Below, one piece after another: positions 1 through 8,431 of a stretch of 36,218 nt of DNA; within the stretch, counting starts at the first letter, position 1; each line of letters opens with the position of its first letter. This DNA is from JAAYJS01 sp964346185. Its GTDB lineage: Bacteria; Bacillota; Clostridia; Eubacteriales; Eubacteriaceae. The translations under genes were made by a program, and so were the position numbers. Under the pieces are notes generated by a model. It made no database searches, was not told the origin of the DNA, and saw only the letters and a program-made list of their open reading frames with translations. The stretch spans positions 1 through 36,218 of the forward strand of contig CAYFTR010000019.1 in NCBI GenBank assembly GCA_964346185.1, given 5' to 3'.

Positions 1-1385
1 TACCTAAAGCCAATAGAGCGAAAAGAGATGAGATCGAAAACAAGGCCAAAATCATAGAAACCACTCTGCATAACTTCGATGTCCGTGCACATATTACTGG
101 CATCGATGTCGGACCGACGATCACACGGTTTGAATTAAAGCCGGATGCCGGTGTAAAAGTGAACCGTATCGTTTCTCTGGCCGATGATCTAGCCTTAAAA
201 TTGGCAACAACCGGCATTCGTATCGAAGCACCCATACCTGGTAAAGCCGCAGTTGGTATTGAAGTGCCGAACGACACGAAAGAAACTGTCGGCATACGAG
301 AGCTCATAGCCTCCACACAGTTTCAAAATAATCCGAGTCCTTTAGCTTTTGCTTTGGGTAAAAGCATTTCCGGTCAATTGATAGTCGGAGATCTCGCGGA
401 TATGCCCCACGTATTAATTGCCGGTGCTACAGGTTCTGGTAAATCCGTGTGTATTAACAGTATCATTATTTCCCTGTTATACAAATCTTCTCCGGAAGAT
501 GTAAAATTTATTTTGGTTGACCCTAAAATGGTTGAGCTTAATCAATACAACGGTATTCCTCATTTGATGATACCCGTTGTAACGGATCCTCAAAAGGCCA
601 GTTACGCTTTAAATTGGGCACTCAAAGAAATGACGGACCGCTACCAGTTATTTAAAGAAAATAATGCGCGTAATATTGACGGTTACAATGAATTGGCAAA
701 AACGGGAGCCATCGATAAATTACCTAGAATTGTTATTATTATAGACGAATTGGCAGATTTAATGATGACCTCACCGAAGGAATGTGAGCACGCCATTTGT
801 AGACTGGCACAATTGGCCAGAGCTTGTGGTATCCACTTGGTTATTGCGACTCAACGTCCCTCTGTAGATGTTATTACTGGTCTAATTAAAGCCAATATCC
901 CATCTCGTATTGCTTTTGCGGTAACCTCCAATACGGATTCCAGAACAATTTTGGACATGGCGGGTGCGGAGAAATTGTTGGGAAAAGGTGATATGCTGTA
1001 CTTCCCTTCGGGAATTTCAAAACCCATACGCTCCCAATGTACCTATGTCAACGACAAAGAAATTAAACGGGTACTCAAAGAGATTAAAAAACATCGAGAA
1101 GTGGAATACGACGAAGAAATCGAAGAAGCAATCGAAACCAAAGCGGAAATTGCCACACAACAGGAACATCAAGATAAATTGTTGGAAGAGGCTATTGTCA
1201 TAGCTTTAAACTCCGAAAATATCTCTACTTCTATGCTACAAAGACGTTTGCGGATCGGTTATGCCAGAGCCGGACGTTTAATAGACACAATGGAAAGTAT
1301 GGGGCTTATTTCCGGAGCCAACGGTTCAAAACCGAGGAATGTTCTTATATCATACGAAGAATACGAAAGGATGCAAAAGGATTGA
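1..1385 (+). CDS. ftsK: FtsK/SpoIIIE family DNA translocase, C-terminal part (5' end outside window)
   Basis: Hexameric ATP-driven double-stranded DNA pump that moves chromosome ends through the closing septum. The reading frame is open from base 3, so the true start lies upstream; the GTG at 159 is internal. What remains is about 460 residues of motor: a beta-rich alpha subdomain (GIDVGPTITRFEL at the window edge), Walker A GATGSGKS, Walker B VIIIDELADL, then ATQRPSVDVITG. The last 65 residues (from LLEEAIVIAL) form the winged-helix gamma domain that reads polar DNA motifs. The membrane domain is not visible. The stop TGA overlaps the TTG start of rimO by 3 bases, so the two genes are translationally coupled. 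Whether it acts in vegetative division or sporulation cannot be decided without the N-terminus. Confidence 0.96.
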   Translation, partial: PKANRAKRDEIENKAKIIETTLHNFDVRAHITGIDVGPTITRFELKPDAGVKVNRIVSLADDLALKLATTGIRIEAPIPGKAAVGIEVPNDTKETVGIRELIASTQFQNNPSPLAFALGKSISGQLIVGDLADMPHVLIAGATGSGKSVCINSIIISLLYKSSPEDVKFILVDPKMVELNQYNGIPHLMIPVVTDPQKASYALNWALKEMTDRYQLFKENNARNIDGYNELAKTGAIDKLPRIVIIIDELADLMMTSPKECEHAICRLAQLARACGIHLVIATQRPSVDVITGLIKANIPSRIAFAVTSNTDSRTILDMAGAEKLLGKGDMLYFPSGISKPIRSQCTYVNDKEIKRVLKEIKKHREVEYDEEIEEAIETKAEIATQQEHQDKLLEEAIVIALNSENISTSMLQRRLRIGYARAGRLIDTMESMGLISGANGSKPRNVLISYEEYERMQKD

Positions 1386-2731
1386 GTAAAACACAAAAGG
1401 TTTATATCGAAACTTTGGGGTGTGATAAAAATTCAATAGATTCGGAACTGATGGCAGGCAAAATTCAGCAAGAAAAGGATATGAATCTTGTTGATACTTT
1501 AGAAAATGCAGATGTCGCCATCATCAACACCTGTTGCTTTATTCACGATGCCAAACAACAATCGATAGATACGATCTTTGATTTTATACATGAAAAATCA
1601 AGAGGTACTTTTACCTACTTGGTTGTTACCGGCTGTTTATCGGAACACTATCAAAAAGAGTTACAACCGCTTATACCGGAAATAGACGGCTACTTAGGTC
1701 CCGGACAGTTGGATAAAATTGTCGAATTGCTAAAAGCATTGCCTCAAAAAGAAATACCATGCTATACGGGCTGTATTCATAGTGCCTATCCCGAAGGTAC
1801 ACAACGAGTGTTACCTGAAGGCGAAGTAACGGCTTATTTGAAAATTTCTGAAGGTTGTAACCGGCATTGCACATATTGTATTATCCCACAAATTCGCGGT
1901 AATTATAGAAGTCGTCCTATAAACAATATCTTGGACGAGGCCCGTTACTTGGAAAATAAAGGTATCAAAGAATTAATTTTAATTGCTCAGGATTTAACGG
2001 AATATGGAAAAGATTTAGAAGGATCTCTAGATTTGGCGGATTTACTGGAACATTTAGCAACAGACTATCACTTTCATTGGATACGCCTGCTTTATTTGTA
2101 TCCGGAAGGTATTAATCGAAAACTTTTAAAAACAATATCTGAACACAATAATATTTGTGCTTATTTAGACTTGCCCATTCAACACACAGAAACGGAAATT
2201 TTAAAAAAAATGGGGCGAAAGATCACTAAAACTCAGCTTTATGATACAATAGCCTTAATACGAAATATACTTCCGGATGCGGTACTGCGAACAACAATTA
2301 TAACGGGATTTCCCGGCGAAACCCCGGAAAATCATAACCAAATGATGGAAGCACTAAAGGCACTCGCCTTTGACCGTTTGGGTGTTTTTATCTTCTCGTC
2401 CGAGGAAGGAACCCCTGCCGCCTTGATGGCCGACCAAGTACCGTCAGATACGGCATTATACCGACAAGAGAAAATCTACCGACAACAACAAGAAATTACG
2501 GAAAAAAAGAACCGTAAATTGATCGGTTCGAAAATGGAAGTTCTTATCGAAGAACAGATCTCCGAAACTCGGTATATCGGACGAACTCGAGGAGACGCAC
2601 CGGATATCGATTGTTTCATGTACGTTAACAGTATAAAACCTCTTAATATTGGCGGTTTTTATACGACTATCGTAAATTCTTACGTAGAATATGATTTGAT
2701 AGGAGAGGTTAAAAATGAATCTGCCCAATAA
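1382..2731 (+). CDS. rimO: Ribosomal protein S12 methylthiotransferase RimO
   Basis: Radical SAM enzyme that adds a methylthio group to the conserved Asp of ribosomal protein S12. It is 449 residues, normal for the family. The N-terminal UPF0004 domain carries three cluster cysteines (LGCDKN, NTCCFI, VTGCLSE). The radical SAM core carries the CxxxCxxC loop in CNRHCTYCIIPQIRG, and the C-terminal 65 residues are TRAM-like. The SEGCNRHC context and gene order favour RimO over MiaB. The start is TTG at 1382, chosen because it gives the standard N-terminus (SKTQKVYIETLGC), sits behind purine-rich AAAGGATGC and overlaps the ftsK stop. Its 3' end overlaps pgsA by 17 bases. Confidence 0.95.
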   Translation: MSKTQKVYIETLGCDKNSIDSELMAGKIQQEKDMNLVDTLENADVAIINTCCFIHDAKQQSIDTIFDFIHEKSRGTFTYLVVTGCLSEHYQKELQPLIPEIDGYLGPGQLDKIVELLKALPQKEIPCYTGCIHSAYPEGTQRVLPEGEVTAYLKISEGCNRHCTYCIIPQIRGNYRSRPINNILDEARYLENKGIKELILIAQDLTEYGKDLEGSLDLADLLEHLATDYHFHWIRLLYLYPEGINRKLLKTISEHNNICAYLDLPIQHTETEILKKMGRKITKTQLYDTIALIRNILPDAVLRTTIITGFPGETPENHNQMMEALKALAFDRLGVFIFSSEEGTPAALMADQVPSDTALYRQEKIYRQQQEITEKKNRKLIGSKMEVLIEEQISETRYIGRTRGDAPDIDCFMYVNSIKPLNIGGFYTTIVNSYVEYDLIGEVKNESAQ

Positions 2732-3254
2732 GATTACGATGTTTCGAATATTTTTAATTCCCGTATTCATCATGGCTTTACTGTTACCATTCCCGGGACA
2801 TAAATGGATCGGGCTTATTGTCTTTATTGTTGCTTCCGCTACGGATTTCGTAGACGGACACTTGGCACGAAGTCGCAATCTCATTACGGATTTCGGAAAA
2901 TTTATGGACCCTTTGGCAGATAAATTACTGACATCCGCAGCATTTATTTGTTTGGTAGAATTGCAGTACATTCCGTCCTGGGTGGTTATTGCCATTCTTT
3001 CAAGGGAATTTGCTATTACAGGCCTGCGTACTTTGGCGGCATCGGATAATATCGTCATTGCGGCCAGTAAATGGGGAAAAGCTAAAACCGTTTCTCAAAT
3101 GATAACCATCATATCCTTGCTACTTGTTTATGCTTATCCCGTCAACGCTTTGTTATTATTCGGAAAAATCATGACTTATGTCGCCTTAATACTGACCGTC
3201 TATTCCGGATATGATTATTATAAGCTCAATAAAAATGTAATAAAGAGTTATTAG
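2715..3254 (+). CDS. pgsA: CDP-diacylglycerol--glycerol-3-phosphate 3-phosphatidyltransferase
   Basis: Integral membrane enzyme making phosphatidylglycerophosphate from CDP-diacylglycerol and glycerol 3-phosphate, the committed step to phosphatidylglycerol. The 179 residues start directly in a hydrophobic helix (MNLPNKITMFRIFLIP), and four to six membrane segments are apparent. The CDP-alcohol phosphotransferase signature DG-x2-AR-x8-G-x3-D-x3-D is intact in DFVDGHLARSR followed by GKFMDPLADK. The ATG has a strong ribosome site (AGGAGAGG at 2701-2708) inside the end of rimO. It lies between rimO and cinA, as in many Firmicutes. The motif alone does not separate PgsA from other CDP-alcohol transferases, but the neighbourhood does. 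Confidence 0.95.
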   Translation: MNLPNKITMFRIFLIPVFIMALLLPFPGHKWIGLIVFIVASATDFVDGHLARSRNLITDFGKFMDPLADKLLTSAAFICLVELQYIPSWVVIAILSREFAITGLRTLAASDNIVIAASKWGKAKTVSQMITIISLLLVYAYPVNALLLFGKIMTYVALILTVYSGYDYYKLNKNVIKSY

Positions 3255-3257
3255 TCC

Positions 3258-4490
3258 ATGAAAGCTGAAATTATTGCCATCGGTACGGAATTACTGACCG
3301 GTGATACGCTGAACACCAATACCCAATTTCTAACAAAAGACCTCTCCCACAGAGGGATATCCGTTTACTATCACACTACCATCGGTGACAACTACGACAG
3401 AGGTCGTGAACTTTTAGAAGCCGCCTTAAAACGAAGCGATATTATTTTGTTTACCGGTGGGCTTGGTCCAACCCAAGACGACATGACAAAAGAAATGGTT
3501 GCTGATACATTAAATCTTAAGTTATTGAAAGAAAACGACATTGAAGAACAACTCATTGCACATTTCAAAAAAAGAAATTACCCTATGACGGAAAACAACC
3601 TTAAACAAGCTTATGTGCCTGAAGGAGCAACAGTCTTACCTAACGATAACGGAACGGCACCGGGTATCTTTATTAATTTAAAAGTATCCGGTCAAAAAAT
3701 ATTTCTATTACCTGGACCGCCAAGAGAAATGAAAACAATGTATCAGCATTATGTTACGCCCCACTTGGATAATGACATTGCTGTCGTTTCCCATTATTAC
3801 GGTATTATCGGTGTAGGAGAATCGCAGGTAGAAGACAGGCTTATAGATATTGTTGACGGTCAAACTAATCCTACCATTGCAACTTATGCAAAGGTGGGAG
3901 AAGTCCTGTTGCGTTTAACTGCACGCGGTAAAAATAAAAATGATGCGGAAGAAAAGCTTCTACACTATGATAAAATTGTACGCCAACGCTTTGAGGGAGA
4001 TATCTTTACAACACAACAGGAAGATATCGAAACCGTCGTTTCTCGCTTACTACTCAAAAAAAATTTGCGTATAGCGGTTGCTGAATCCTGTACGGGCGGA
4101 TTAATTGCATCACGTTTTACAAAACAGCCGGGAATTTCAAAAGTATTTGATTCCGGTGTTGTCGTCTATTCCAATCAGGCAAAGCAAGACTTTTTACATG
4201 TCAAAGAAGAAACTCTAAACACCTACGGTGCCGTCAGCAAAGAAACGGCAAAAGAAATGTCTGAAAACCTGCTGCATTTAAGAGGTGTAGATATAGCAAT
4301 TTCCACCACAGGTATCGCCGGACCGGATGGCGGTAATAATGAAAAACCTGTAGGATTGGTGTACATCGGCATAGCAACGGCACAAGGTACTGAGGTTATT
4401 GTAAATATTTTTTCAGGTAATCGTACATCAATACAAAATCGGTCTGCAAAGAAAGCATTTCAGATGATCTATGATATAATAAAAAACTAA
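3258..4490 (+). CDS. cinA: CinA family protein: MoaB-like domain plus nicotinamide-nucleotide amidase
   Basis: Two-domain CinA, 410 residues. The N-terminal 170 residues are the molybdopterin-binding-like (MoaB/MocF) domain, with GTELLTGDTLNTN and FTGGLGPTQDDMTKE. The C-terminal 155 residues are the PncC amidase domain beginning AVAESCTGGLIASRFT, with the serine nucleophile in ESCTGG and a downstream STTGIAGPDGG loop. Members of this family deamidate NMN and clean up damaged pyridine nucleotides. In competent Firmicutes cinA is co-expressed with recA. It starts 3 bases after the pgsA stop with only a weak ribosome site (AAAGAG), suggesting coupling, and recA follows 28 bases on. Confidence 0.94.
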   Translation: MKAEIIAIGTELLTGDTLNTNTQFLTKDLSHRGISVYYHTTIGDNYDRGRELLEAALKRSDIILFTGGLGPTQDDMTKEMVADTLNLKLLKENDIEEQLIAHFKKRNYPMTENNLKQAYVPEGATVLPNDNGTAPGIFINLKVSGQKIFLLPGPPREMKTMYQHYVTPHLDNDIAVVSHYYGIIGVGESQVEDRLIDIVDGQTNPTIATYAKVGEVLLRLTARGKNKNDAEEKLLHYDKIVRQRFEGDIFTTQQEDIETVVSRLLLKKNLRIAVAESCTGGLIASRFTKQPGISKVFDSGVVVYSNQAKQDFLHVKEETLNTYGAVSKETAKEMSENLLHLRGVDIAISTTGIAGPDGGNNEKPVGLVYIGIATAQGTEVIVNIFSGNRTSIQNRSAKKAFQMIYDIIKN

Positions 4491-4518
4491 AGAATCAGCA
4501 CAGTATAGGAGGTTGTCT

Positions 4519-5697
4519 GTGGCAAAAAAAAGTAAATTACAAGTCGTTGTAGAAAATAAAGAGCGGTCCGCAAAACAGGATGCACTACAAGCGGCATTAA
4601 AAAATATTGAAAAATCCTTCGGGAAGGGTTCCATAATGCGAATGGGTGACGATGCCGCTCAAATAGATGTAGACGTAATTTCCACATCTTCTATCGGTAT
4701 CGATGCCGCTTTGGGAATCGGCGGTATACCCAGAGGACGAATTACGGAAATTTATGGTCCCGAATCTTCAGGTAAAACAACCTTGGCACTCCATATCATT
4801 GCTCAGGCACAGCAGAATAACGGCTATGCGGCTTTTATAGATGCCGAACATGCCTTAGACCCCGTCTACTCCGCTAATTTAGGCGTTGATCTGGACGAAC
4901 TGTTGATTTCACAGCCGGATACAGGGGAACAGGCATTAGAAATTTTAGAAGCATTAGTGCGAAGCGGTGCTTTGGACGTTATTGTTGTCGACTCTGTAGC
5001 CGCATTGGTGCCTCGTGCGGAAATCGACGGTGAAATGGGTGACAGTCACATGGGTTTACACGCCAGGTTAATGTCTCAGGCATTAAGAAAATTAACCGGC
5101 ATTATTAAAAAATCAAATACAGCCGTTATTTTTATTAACCAACTCCGAGAGAAAGTCGGTGTATCTTTCGGAAACCCGGAAGTAACTACCGGTGGTCGTG
5201 CATTAAAGTTTTACTCTACTGTTCGAATTGACATCAGACGTGGTGAGAGCATTAAAAAAGGCCAAGAAATTATCGGTAGTCGTACAAAGGTCAGAATAAT
5301 GAAAAATAAAATGGCACCTCCCTTTAAAACGGCGGAATTTGAAATGATTTATGGAGAAGGTATATCCAAAACCGGCGATTTACTGGATACTGCCGTAGAT
5401 TTGGATATCATAAAAAAATCGGGATCTTGGTTTTCCTATGATGGCGAAAATATCGGCCAAGGAAGAGAAAAAGTAAAAGATTATATGGATGAAAATCAAG
5501 ATTTTACCGAGATGATCGATGAAATGGTTCGAAAAGAAGTCTTTAAAGATGTACGCAAAGAAGATTCAAACGAATCGAACGAATCGGAAGAATTACAAAT
5601 ATTCGAAGAAAACCGAGATGCTTCAGAAAAAGCGACACAAGGTTCTATGGATTTAGAAGATTTTGATTTAGACCAAATTGTAATGGAAGATGAATAA
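4519..5697 (+). CDS. recA: Recombinase RecA
   Basis: ATP-dependent strand-exchange protein, and the co-protease that triggers self-cleavage of LexA/CI-type repressors such as the S24 protein in this window. It is about 392 residues. Walker A is GPESSGKTT, Walker B lies in VIVVDSVAALVP, DNA-binding loop L1 in EIDGEMGDSHMGLHARLMSQ and L2 in INQLREKVGVSFGNPE. The C-terminal 50 residues are strongly acidic, as in regulatory RecA tails. I chose GTG at 4519 over TTG at 4513 because AGGAGG (4507-4512) is then 6 bases from the start instead of touching it. No Gram-positive SOS box (GAAC-N4-GTTC) is visible in the short cinA-recA gap. rnpB begins 8 bases after the stop. Confidence 0.98.
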   Translation: MAKKSKLQVVVENKERSAKQDALQAALKNIEKSFGKGSIMRMGDDAAQIDVDVISTSSIGIDAALGIGGIPRGRITEIYGPESSGKTTLALHIIAQAQQNNGYAAFIDAEHALDPVYSANLGVDLDELLISQPDTGEQALEILEALVRSGALDVIVVDSVAALVPRAEIDGEMGDSHMGLHARLMSQALRKLTGIIKKSNTAVIFINQLREKVGVSFGNPEVTTGGRALKFYSTVRIDIRRGESIKKGQEIIGSRTKVRIMKNKMAPPFKTAEFEMIYGEGISKTGDLLDTAVDLDIIKKSGSWFSYDGENIGQGREKVKDYMDENQDFTEMIDEMVRKEVFKDVRKEDSNESNESEELQIFEENRDASEKATQGSMDLEDFDLDQIVMEDE

Positions 5698-5705
5698 TTA
5701 AATAG

Positions 5706-6043
5706 ACCAACCGGATCAGTAATCGCGGATGCTATATTCCGAGGAAAGTCCGAGCACCGCAGAGCGGAATGCCGGGTAACACCCGGTGGAGGCGACTCCA
5801 AGGCAAGTGCAACAGAAAGTATACCGCCATGTAAATGGTAAGGATGAAAGGGTGAGGTAAGAGCTCACCGGCGGTTTGAGTAATTGACCGGCCAGGTAAA
5901 CCCCATTCGGTGCAAGACCAAAAGAAGGCTATAAAAAACGGCTGCTCGTCGTTGCCTAAATGGTAGGTTGCTAGAGTTTATTGGTAACAATAAACCCAGA
6001 TAGATGATTACTAAACAGAACTCGGCTTATAGATCCGGTTGGT
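5706..6043 (+). ncRNA. rnpB: RNase P RNA, type A
   Basis: Catalytic RNA that matures tRNA 5' ends. The terminal P1 helix is an exact 11-bp pairing, ACCAACCGGAT (5706-5716) with ATCCGGTTGGT (6033-6043). The universally conserved GAGGAAAGTCC lies at 5741-5751, GGTAAACCCC near 5896-5905 and ACAGAACTCGGCTTATAG at 6015-6032. The GGATGAAAGGGTGAGGTAAGAG region with its GAGCTCACCGG helix is the P11-P12 area of the ancestral type A fold. About 338 bases long. No convincing promoter is seen in the 8 bases after recA; a weak TAATTA at 5695-5700 would place a start near 5706, otherwise it is processed from recA read-through. Confidence 0.96.
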
Positions 6044-6054
6044 ACAAAATTGGT

Positions 6055-6083
6055 AAAAAAGTTACTGAATCAGTAACTTTTTT
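6055..6083 (+). terminator. Intrinsic terminator after rnpB
   Basis: Hairpin GTTACTG (6061-6067), loop AAT, CAGTAAC (6071-6077), flanked by A6 and T6, so the stem can extend to 13 bp. It follows rnpB by 11 bases and can end the ftsK-recA-rnpB transcript. The A/T flanks make it usable in both directions. Confidence 0.85.
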
Positions 6084-6117
6084 ATTTTACAGGATATATT
6101 CCGATCAAACTTGATAC

Positions 6118-6145
6118 TTGAAATAGTGAATTAAAATGATATAAT
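6118..6145 (+). promoter_or_regulatory. Sigma-A type promoter of the recombinase gene
   Basis: TTGAAA (6118-6123), 16-bp spacer, TATAAT (6140-6145). Predicted start of transcription is near 6152, which puts the inverted repeat 6161-6194 inside the mRNA leader. It follows the rnpB terminator, so the recombinase gene is an independent unit. Confidence 0.6.
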
Positions 6146-6160
6146 TATAGAATAGTATTA

Positions 6161-6194
6161 AACTTGTCGCTAAACTATTATTTAGCGACAAGTT
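6161..6194. repeat. Perfect 14-bp inverted repeat with 6-bp centre in the recombinase leader
   Basis: AACTTGTCGCTAAA (6161-6174), centre CTATTA (6175-6180), TTTAGCGACAAGTT (6181-6194), with no mismatch. There is no T-run after it, so it is not a normal terminator. The inner 28 bases have the 11-6-11 geometry of Xer recombination sites (dif/difSL), and the next gene is a Xer-type recombinase. It could equally be an RNA hairpin in the leader that affects stability or translation, or a protein operator. Confidence 0.6.
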
Positions 6195-6215
6195 TTGGAT
6201 TGGAGTATTTTCTAA

Positions 6216-7205
6216 ATGATGCAAGATTTTCAAAGCTTTGACAATGCCCTACTTAAAGACTTCGGTGGTTACCTGCTCAGTATTAAAGGACTTTCTCTTA
6301 ATACGGTTAATTCTTATCTTTACGATTTATTAGTGTACTTTAGATATTTAAAAATTCGTTACGCCATGGTGCCGGAAAAATCGGCTTTTGAAAATATTAC
6401 GATTGAAAACGTCGACGCCGATTTATTATCGGAAATCACAATAACGGATTTATACGGATTTGTTTCATACACTGCAACACACTTAAATAATACAGCCTTC
6501 GGACGAACACGTAAAATTTCTGCTCTTCGTGCATTTTATGAGTATATGTGTGATAAACGAAAATTATTACCGTTGAACCCAATTCACGAACTGGAGCGTC
6601 CGCGACTACAAAAACGATTACCCGTTTATTTAACTTTAGAAGAATCCCTTCAATTACTGGCTAACATCAAAGGTCGTAATCAAGTACGTGACTATGCGAT
6701 GATTACTTTGTTTCTAAACTGTGGATTGCGTTTGTCCGAGTTAACAAACATTAAAATGACTGATATTAAAGGTGATACTTTAAAAGTGGTCGGAAAAGGT
6801 AATAAGGAAAGAACCATCTATTTAAACGAAGCTTCGCAAGCTGCCCTTGAACAATATATAGAGGTACGAAAACAGAAAACGCTTCGAGATGTCCCCTATC
6901 TTTTTTTATCGGAACAAAATAATAAAATTTCCAACCGAGCCGTACAACATGCGGTTAAAAAACATATTCGTGCCGCAAAATTAGATGATTCAAAACTATC
7001 TGTGCACAAACTTCGTCATACCGCGGCAACATTAATGTATCAATACAGCGACACCGATATACGTGCATTACAACAAATTCTCGGACACGAAAATATCGCA
7101 ACAACAGAAATATACACCCACATTGACGATGCCAGACTAAGAGATGCCGTAGCCCTAAACCCGTTAGCGCATGTCAAGCCGCCTAAAAATACTCATAAAG
7201 ATTAA
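6216..7205 (+). CDS. Xer-type tyrosine recombinase/integrase
   Basis: Site-specific DNA strand exchange through a tyrosine-DNA intermediate. The 329 residues comprise an N-terminal SAM-like core-binding domain (about 10-125, with LSLNTVNSYLYDL) and a catalytic domain. All catalytic positions are present: Arg172 (CGLRLSEL), Lys194 (VGKGNKER), His264 and Arg267 (HKLRH), His291 (LGHEN) and Tyr300 (TEIYTH). It is longer than typical XerC/XerD (about 300) and shorter than streptococcal XerS (about 356), so I assign the family, not the subtype. Tandem ATG codons begin at 6216, with GGATTGGAG upstream. Nothing else mobile surrounds it, which favours a chromosome-resolution or regulatory role over a mobile-element integrase. 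It is a monocistronic unit between two terminators. Confidence 0.9.
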   Translation: MMQDFQSFDNALLKDFGGYLLSIKGLSLNTVNSYLYDLLVYFRYLKIRYAMVPEKSAFENITIENVDADLLSEITITDLYGFVSYTATHLNNTAFGRTRKISALRAFYEYMCDKRKLLPLNPIHELERPRLQKRLPVYLTLEESLQLLANIKGRNQVRDYAMITLFLNCGLRLSELTNIKMTDIKGDTLKVVGKGNKERTIYLNEASQAALEQYIEVRKQKTLRDVPYLFLSEQNNKISNRAVQHAVKKHIRAAKLDDSKLSVHKLRHTAATLMYQYSDTDIRALQQILGHENIATTEIYTHIDDARLRDAVALNPLAHVKPPKNTHKD

Positions 7206-7222
7206 TAATCTAAGAACAAAAG

Positions 7223-7257
7223 CCCCAATTCAACTAACTTGAATTGGGGACTTTTTT
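7223..7257. terminator. Bidirectional terminator between recombinase and rnhB-yraN
   Basis: Perfect 11-bp stem CCCCAATTCAA (7223-7233) and TTGAATTGGGG (7239-7249), loop CTAAC, then ACTTTTTT on the plus strand. On the minus strand it is followed by CTTTTG. It serves the two convergent genes ending at 7205 and 7265. Confidence 0.9.
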
Positions 7258-7264
7258 GGTGATT

Positions 7265-8431
7265 TTAATAATAAGTTGTAGTAGAAAAAGCATTGGTATA
7301 ATGTTGGTAAGTGTAGTTGTTATTGAGTACATCGCCGATAATTTCAACAATATCGAAACGAATAGGTGGATGTTGCAAATTTTTCTTTATCAGATAGCCC
7401 ATAGCGGCTTGTATGATTTTATTTTGCTTCGTTTTATTCACAAACTCTCCTGGATGACCGAAATCTGTGTTTTTACGAGCTTTTACTTCCGTAAATATAT
7501 ATTCCCCTTCATAGTAAGAAATAATGTCTATTTCGCCTGATTTTTCCAAATAATTTTTTTCCAATATCACATGTCCTTTGTTTTTTAAGATATCTTCCGC
7601 AATTTCTTCCGCTTTTCTACCAATCTCACTGGATTTGGTTTGTTGATCGGATTTTTCTATAACAAAATTTTTAATAAAGGATTTTCTGTGAATCGGAGAA
7701 GGTCCATGGATTTTTAGAGCTTGTATATGTTTCCGCGTGCCGTACCCTTTGTTTGAAATAAAATCGTATTCCGGATAAAGACAATGATAATCGACCATGA
7801 GTTTATCTCGATATTCCTTCGCTAGAATACTGGCAGCCGCTATGCTGTAACAGCGTTCGTCACCTTTAATAAATACCGACTTTGCAATTTCCGGATAATC
7901 ATCAATAGCAACCGCATCGATTAAAAGATGATCCGGTTGTATCTTTAAATGTGAAACGGCCTGCGCCATCCCTTTTTTAGTTGCTTTTAAAATATTTATT
8001 TTGTCGATGATAGCCGGGCTAACTTCACAAATTGTATAGGATAAAACGTCATCCAAAATTCGCTTAACCAAATCTTTTCGCTTATGAGGTGACAATTTTT
8101 TTGAATCATCAATACCGATGATTTTAGAATCCTTTTTCATAATAACAGCTGCTACGACTAGTGGTCCCGCCAACGGACCTCTCCCCACTTCATCGATACC
8201 ACAGATGGATTGATAGCCTTTTTTTTCGAGATTCTTTTCAATCAATTTAAGTTGTGATAGTTTTTTTAATAGCGCCTCTTCTTTTAAAAGGTGTCTTTCT
8301 TCTCGCACAACCAGATCTTTGACTGTTTTTCGCGTGTCCTCTCTAAGCTTTTTTAAAGCTTGGTGCTTTTCATCAGAGGTAAGGTTATCTAAATATTCTT
8401 TTATTTGTTTTACTGTTAAGGTATGCAACAT
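7265..8431 (-). CDS. rnhB: RNase HII fused to a YraN (UPF0102) nuclease-like domain
   Basis: One uninterrupted 388-residue chain with two enzymes. Residues 1-70 are the charged N-terminal extension seen in Firmicutes RNase HII. Residues 73-255 are RNase HII, which nicks 5' of ribonucleotides in DNA, with acidic active-site residues Asp80/Glu81 (GIDEVGRG), Asp172 (LIDAVAI) and Asp191. Residues 268-365 match YraN, a PD-(D/E)XK-like fold of uncertain function: EIGRKAEEIAEDIL, GEIDII (299-304) and FTEVKAR (313-319). In most Firmicutes these are two adjacent genes; here they share one frame without an internal stop. Its ATG overlaps the rbgA stop by one base (TAATG). It is the last gene of the long minus-strand run. 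Confidence 0.93.
   Translation of the reverse strand: MLHTLTVKQIKEYLDNLTSDEKHQALKKLREDTRKTVKDLVVREERHLLKEEALLKKLSQLKLIEKNLEKKGYQSICGIDEVGRGPLAGPLVVAAVIMKKDSKIIGIDDSKKLSPHKRKDLVKRILDDVLSYTICEVSPAIIDKINILKATKKGMAQAVSHLKIQPDHLLIDAVAIDDYPEIAKSVFIKGDERCYSIAAASILAKEYRDKLMVDYHCLYPEYDFISNKGYGTRKHIQALKIHGPSPIHRKSFIKNFVIEKSDQQTKSSEIGRKAEEIAEDILKNKGHVILEKNYLEKSGEIDIISYYEGEYIFTEVKARKNTDFGHPGEFVNKTKQNKIIQAAMGYLIKKNLQHPPIRFDIVEIIGDVLNNNYTYQHYTNAFSTTTYY

Noticed and set aside
2456..3058. 200-residue open frame on the minus strand across rimO/pgsA
   Set aside because: It lies wholly antisense to two well-supported genes, lacks a ribosome site and resembles no family.
4491..4518. SOS box upstream of recA
   Set aside because: No GAAC-N4-GTTC or related dyad is present in the short gap; recA is probably transcribed from upstream of cinA.
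5706..6043. Bacillus-type (type B) RNase P RNA
   Set aside because: The P11-P12 region and total length fit type A; type B landmarks are not visible.
6216..7205. Recombinase as part of a mobile element
   Set aside because: No attachment-site duplication, tRNA target, excisionase, IS or phage genes are adjacent; it sits between two terminators among housekeeping genes.
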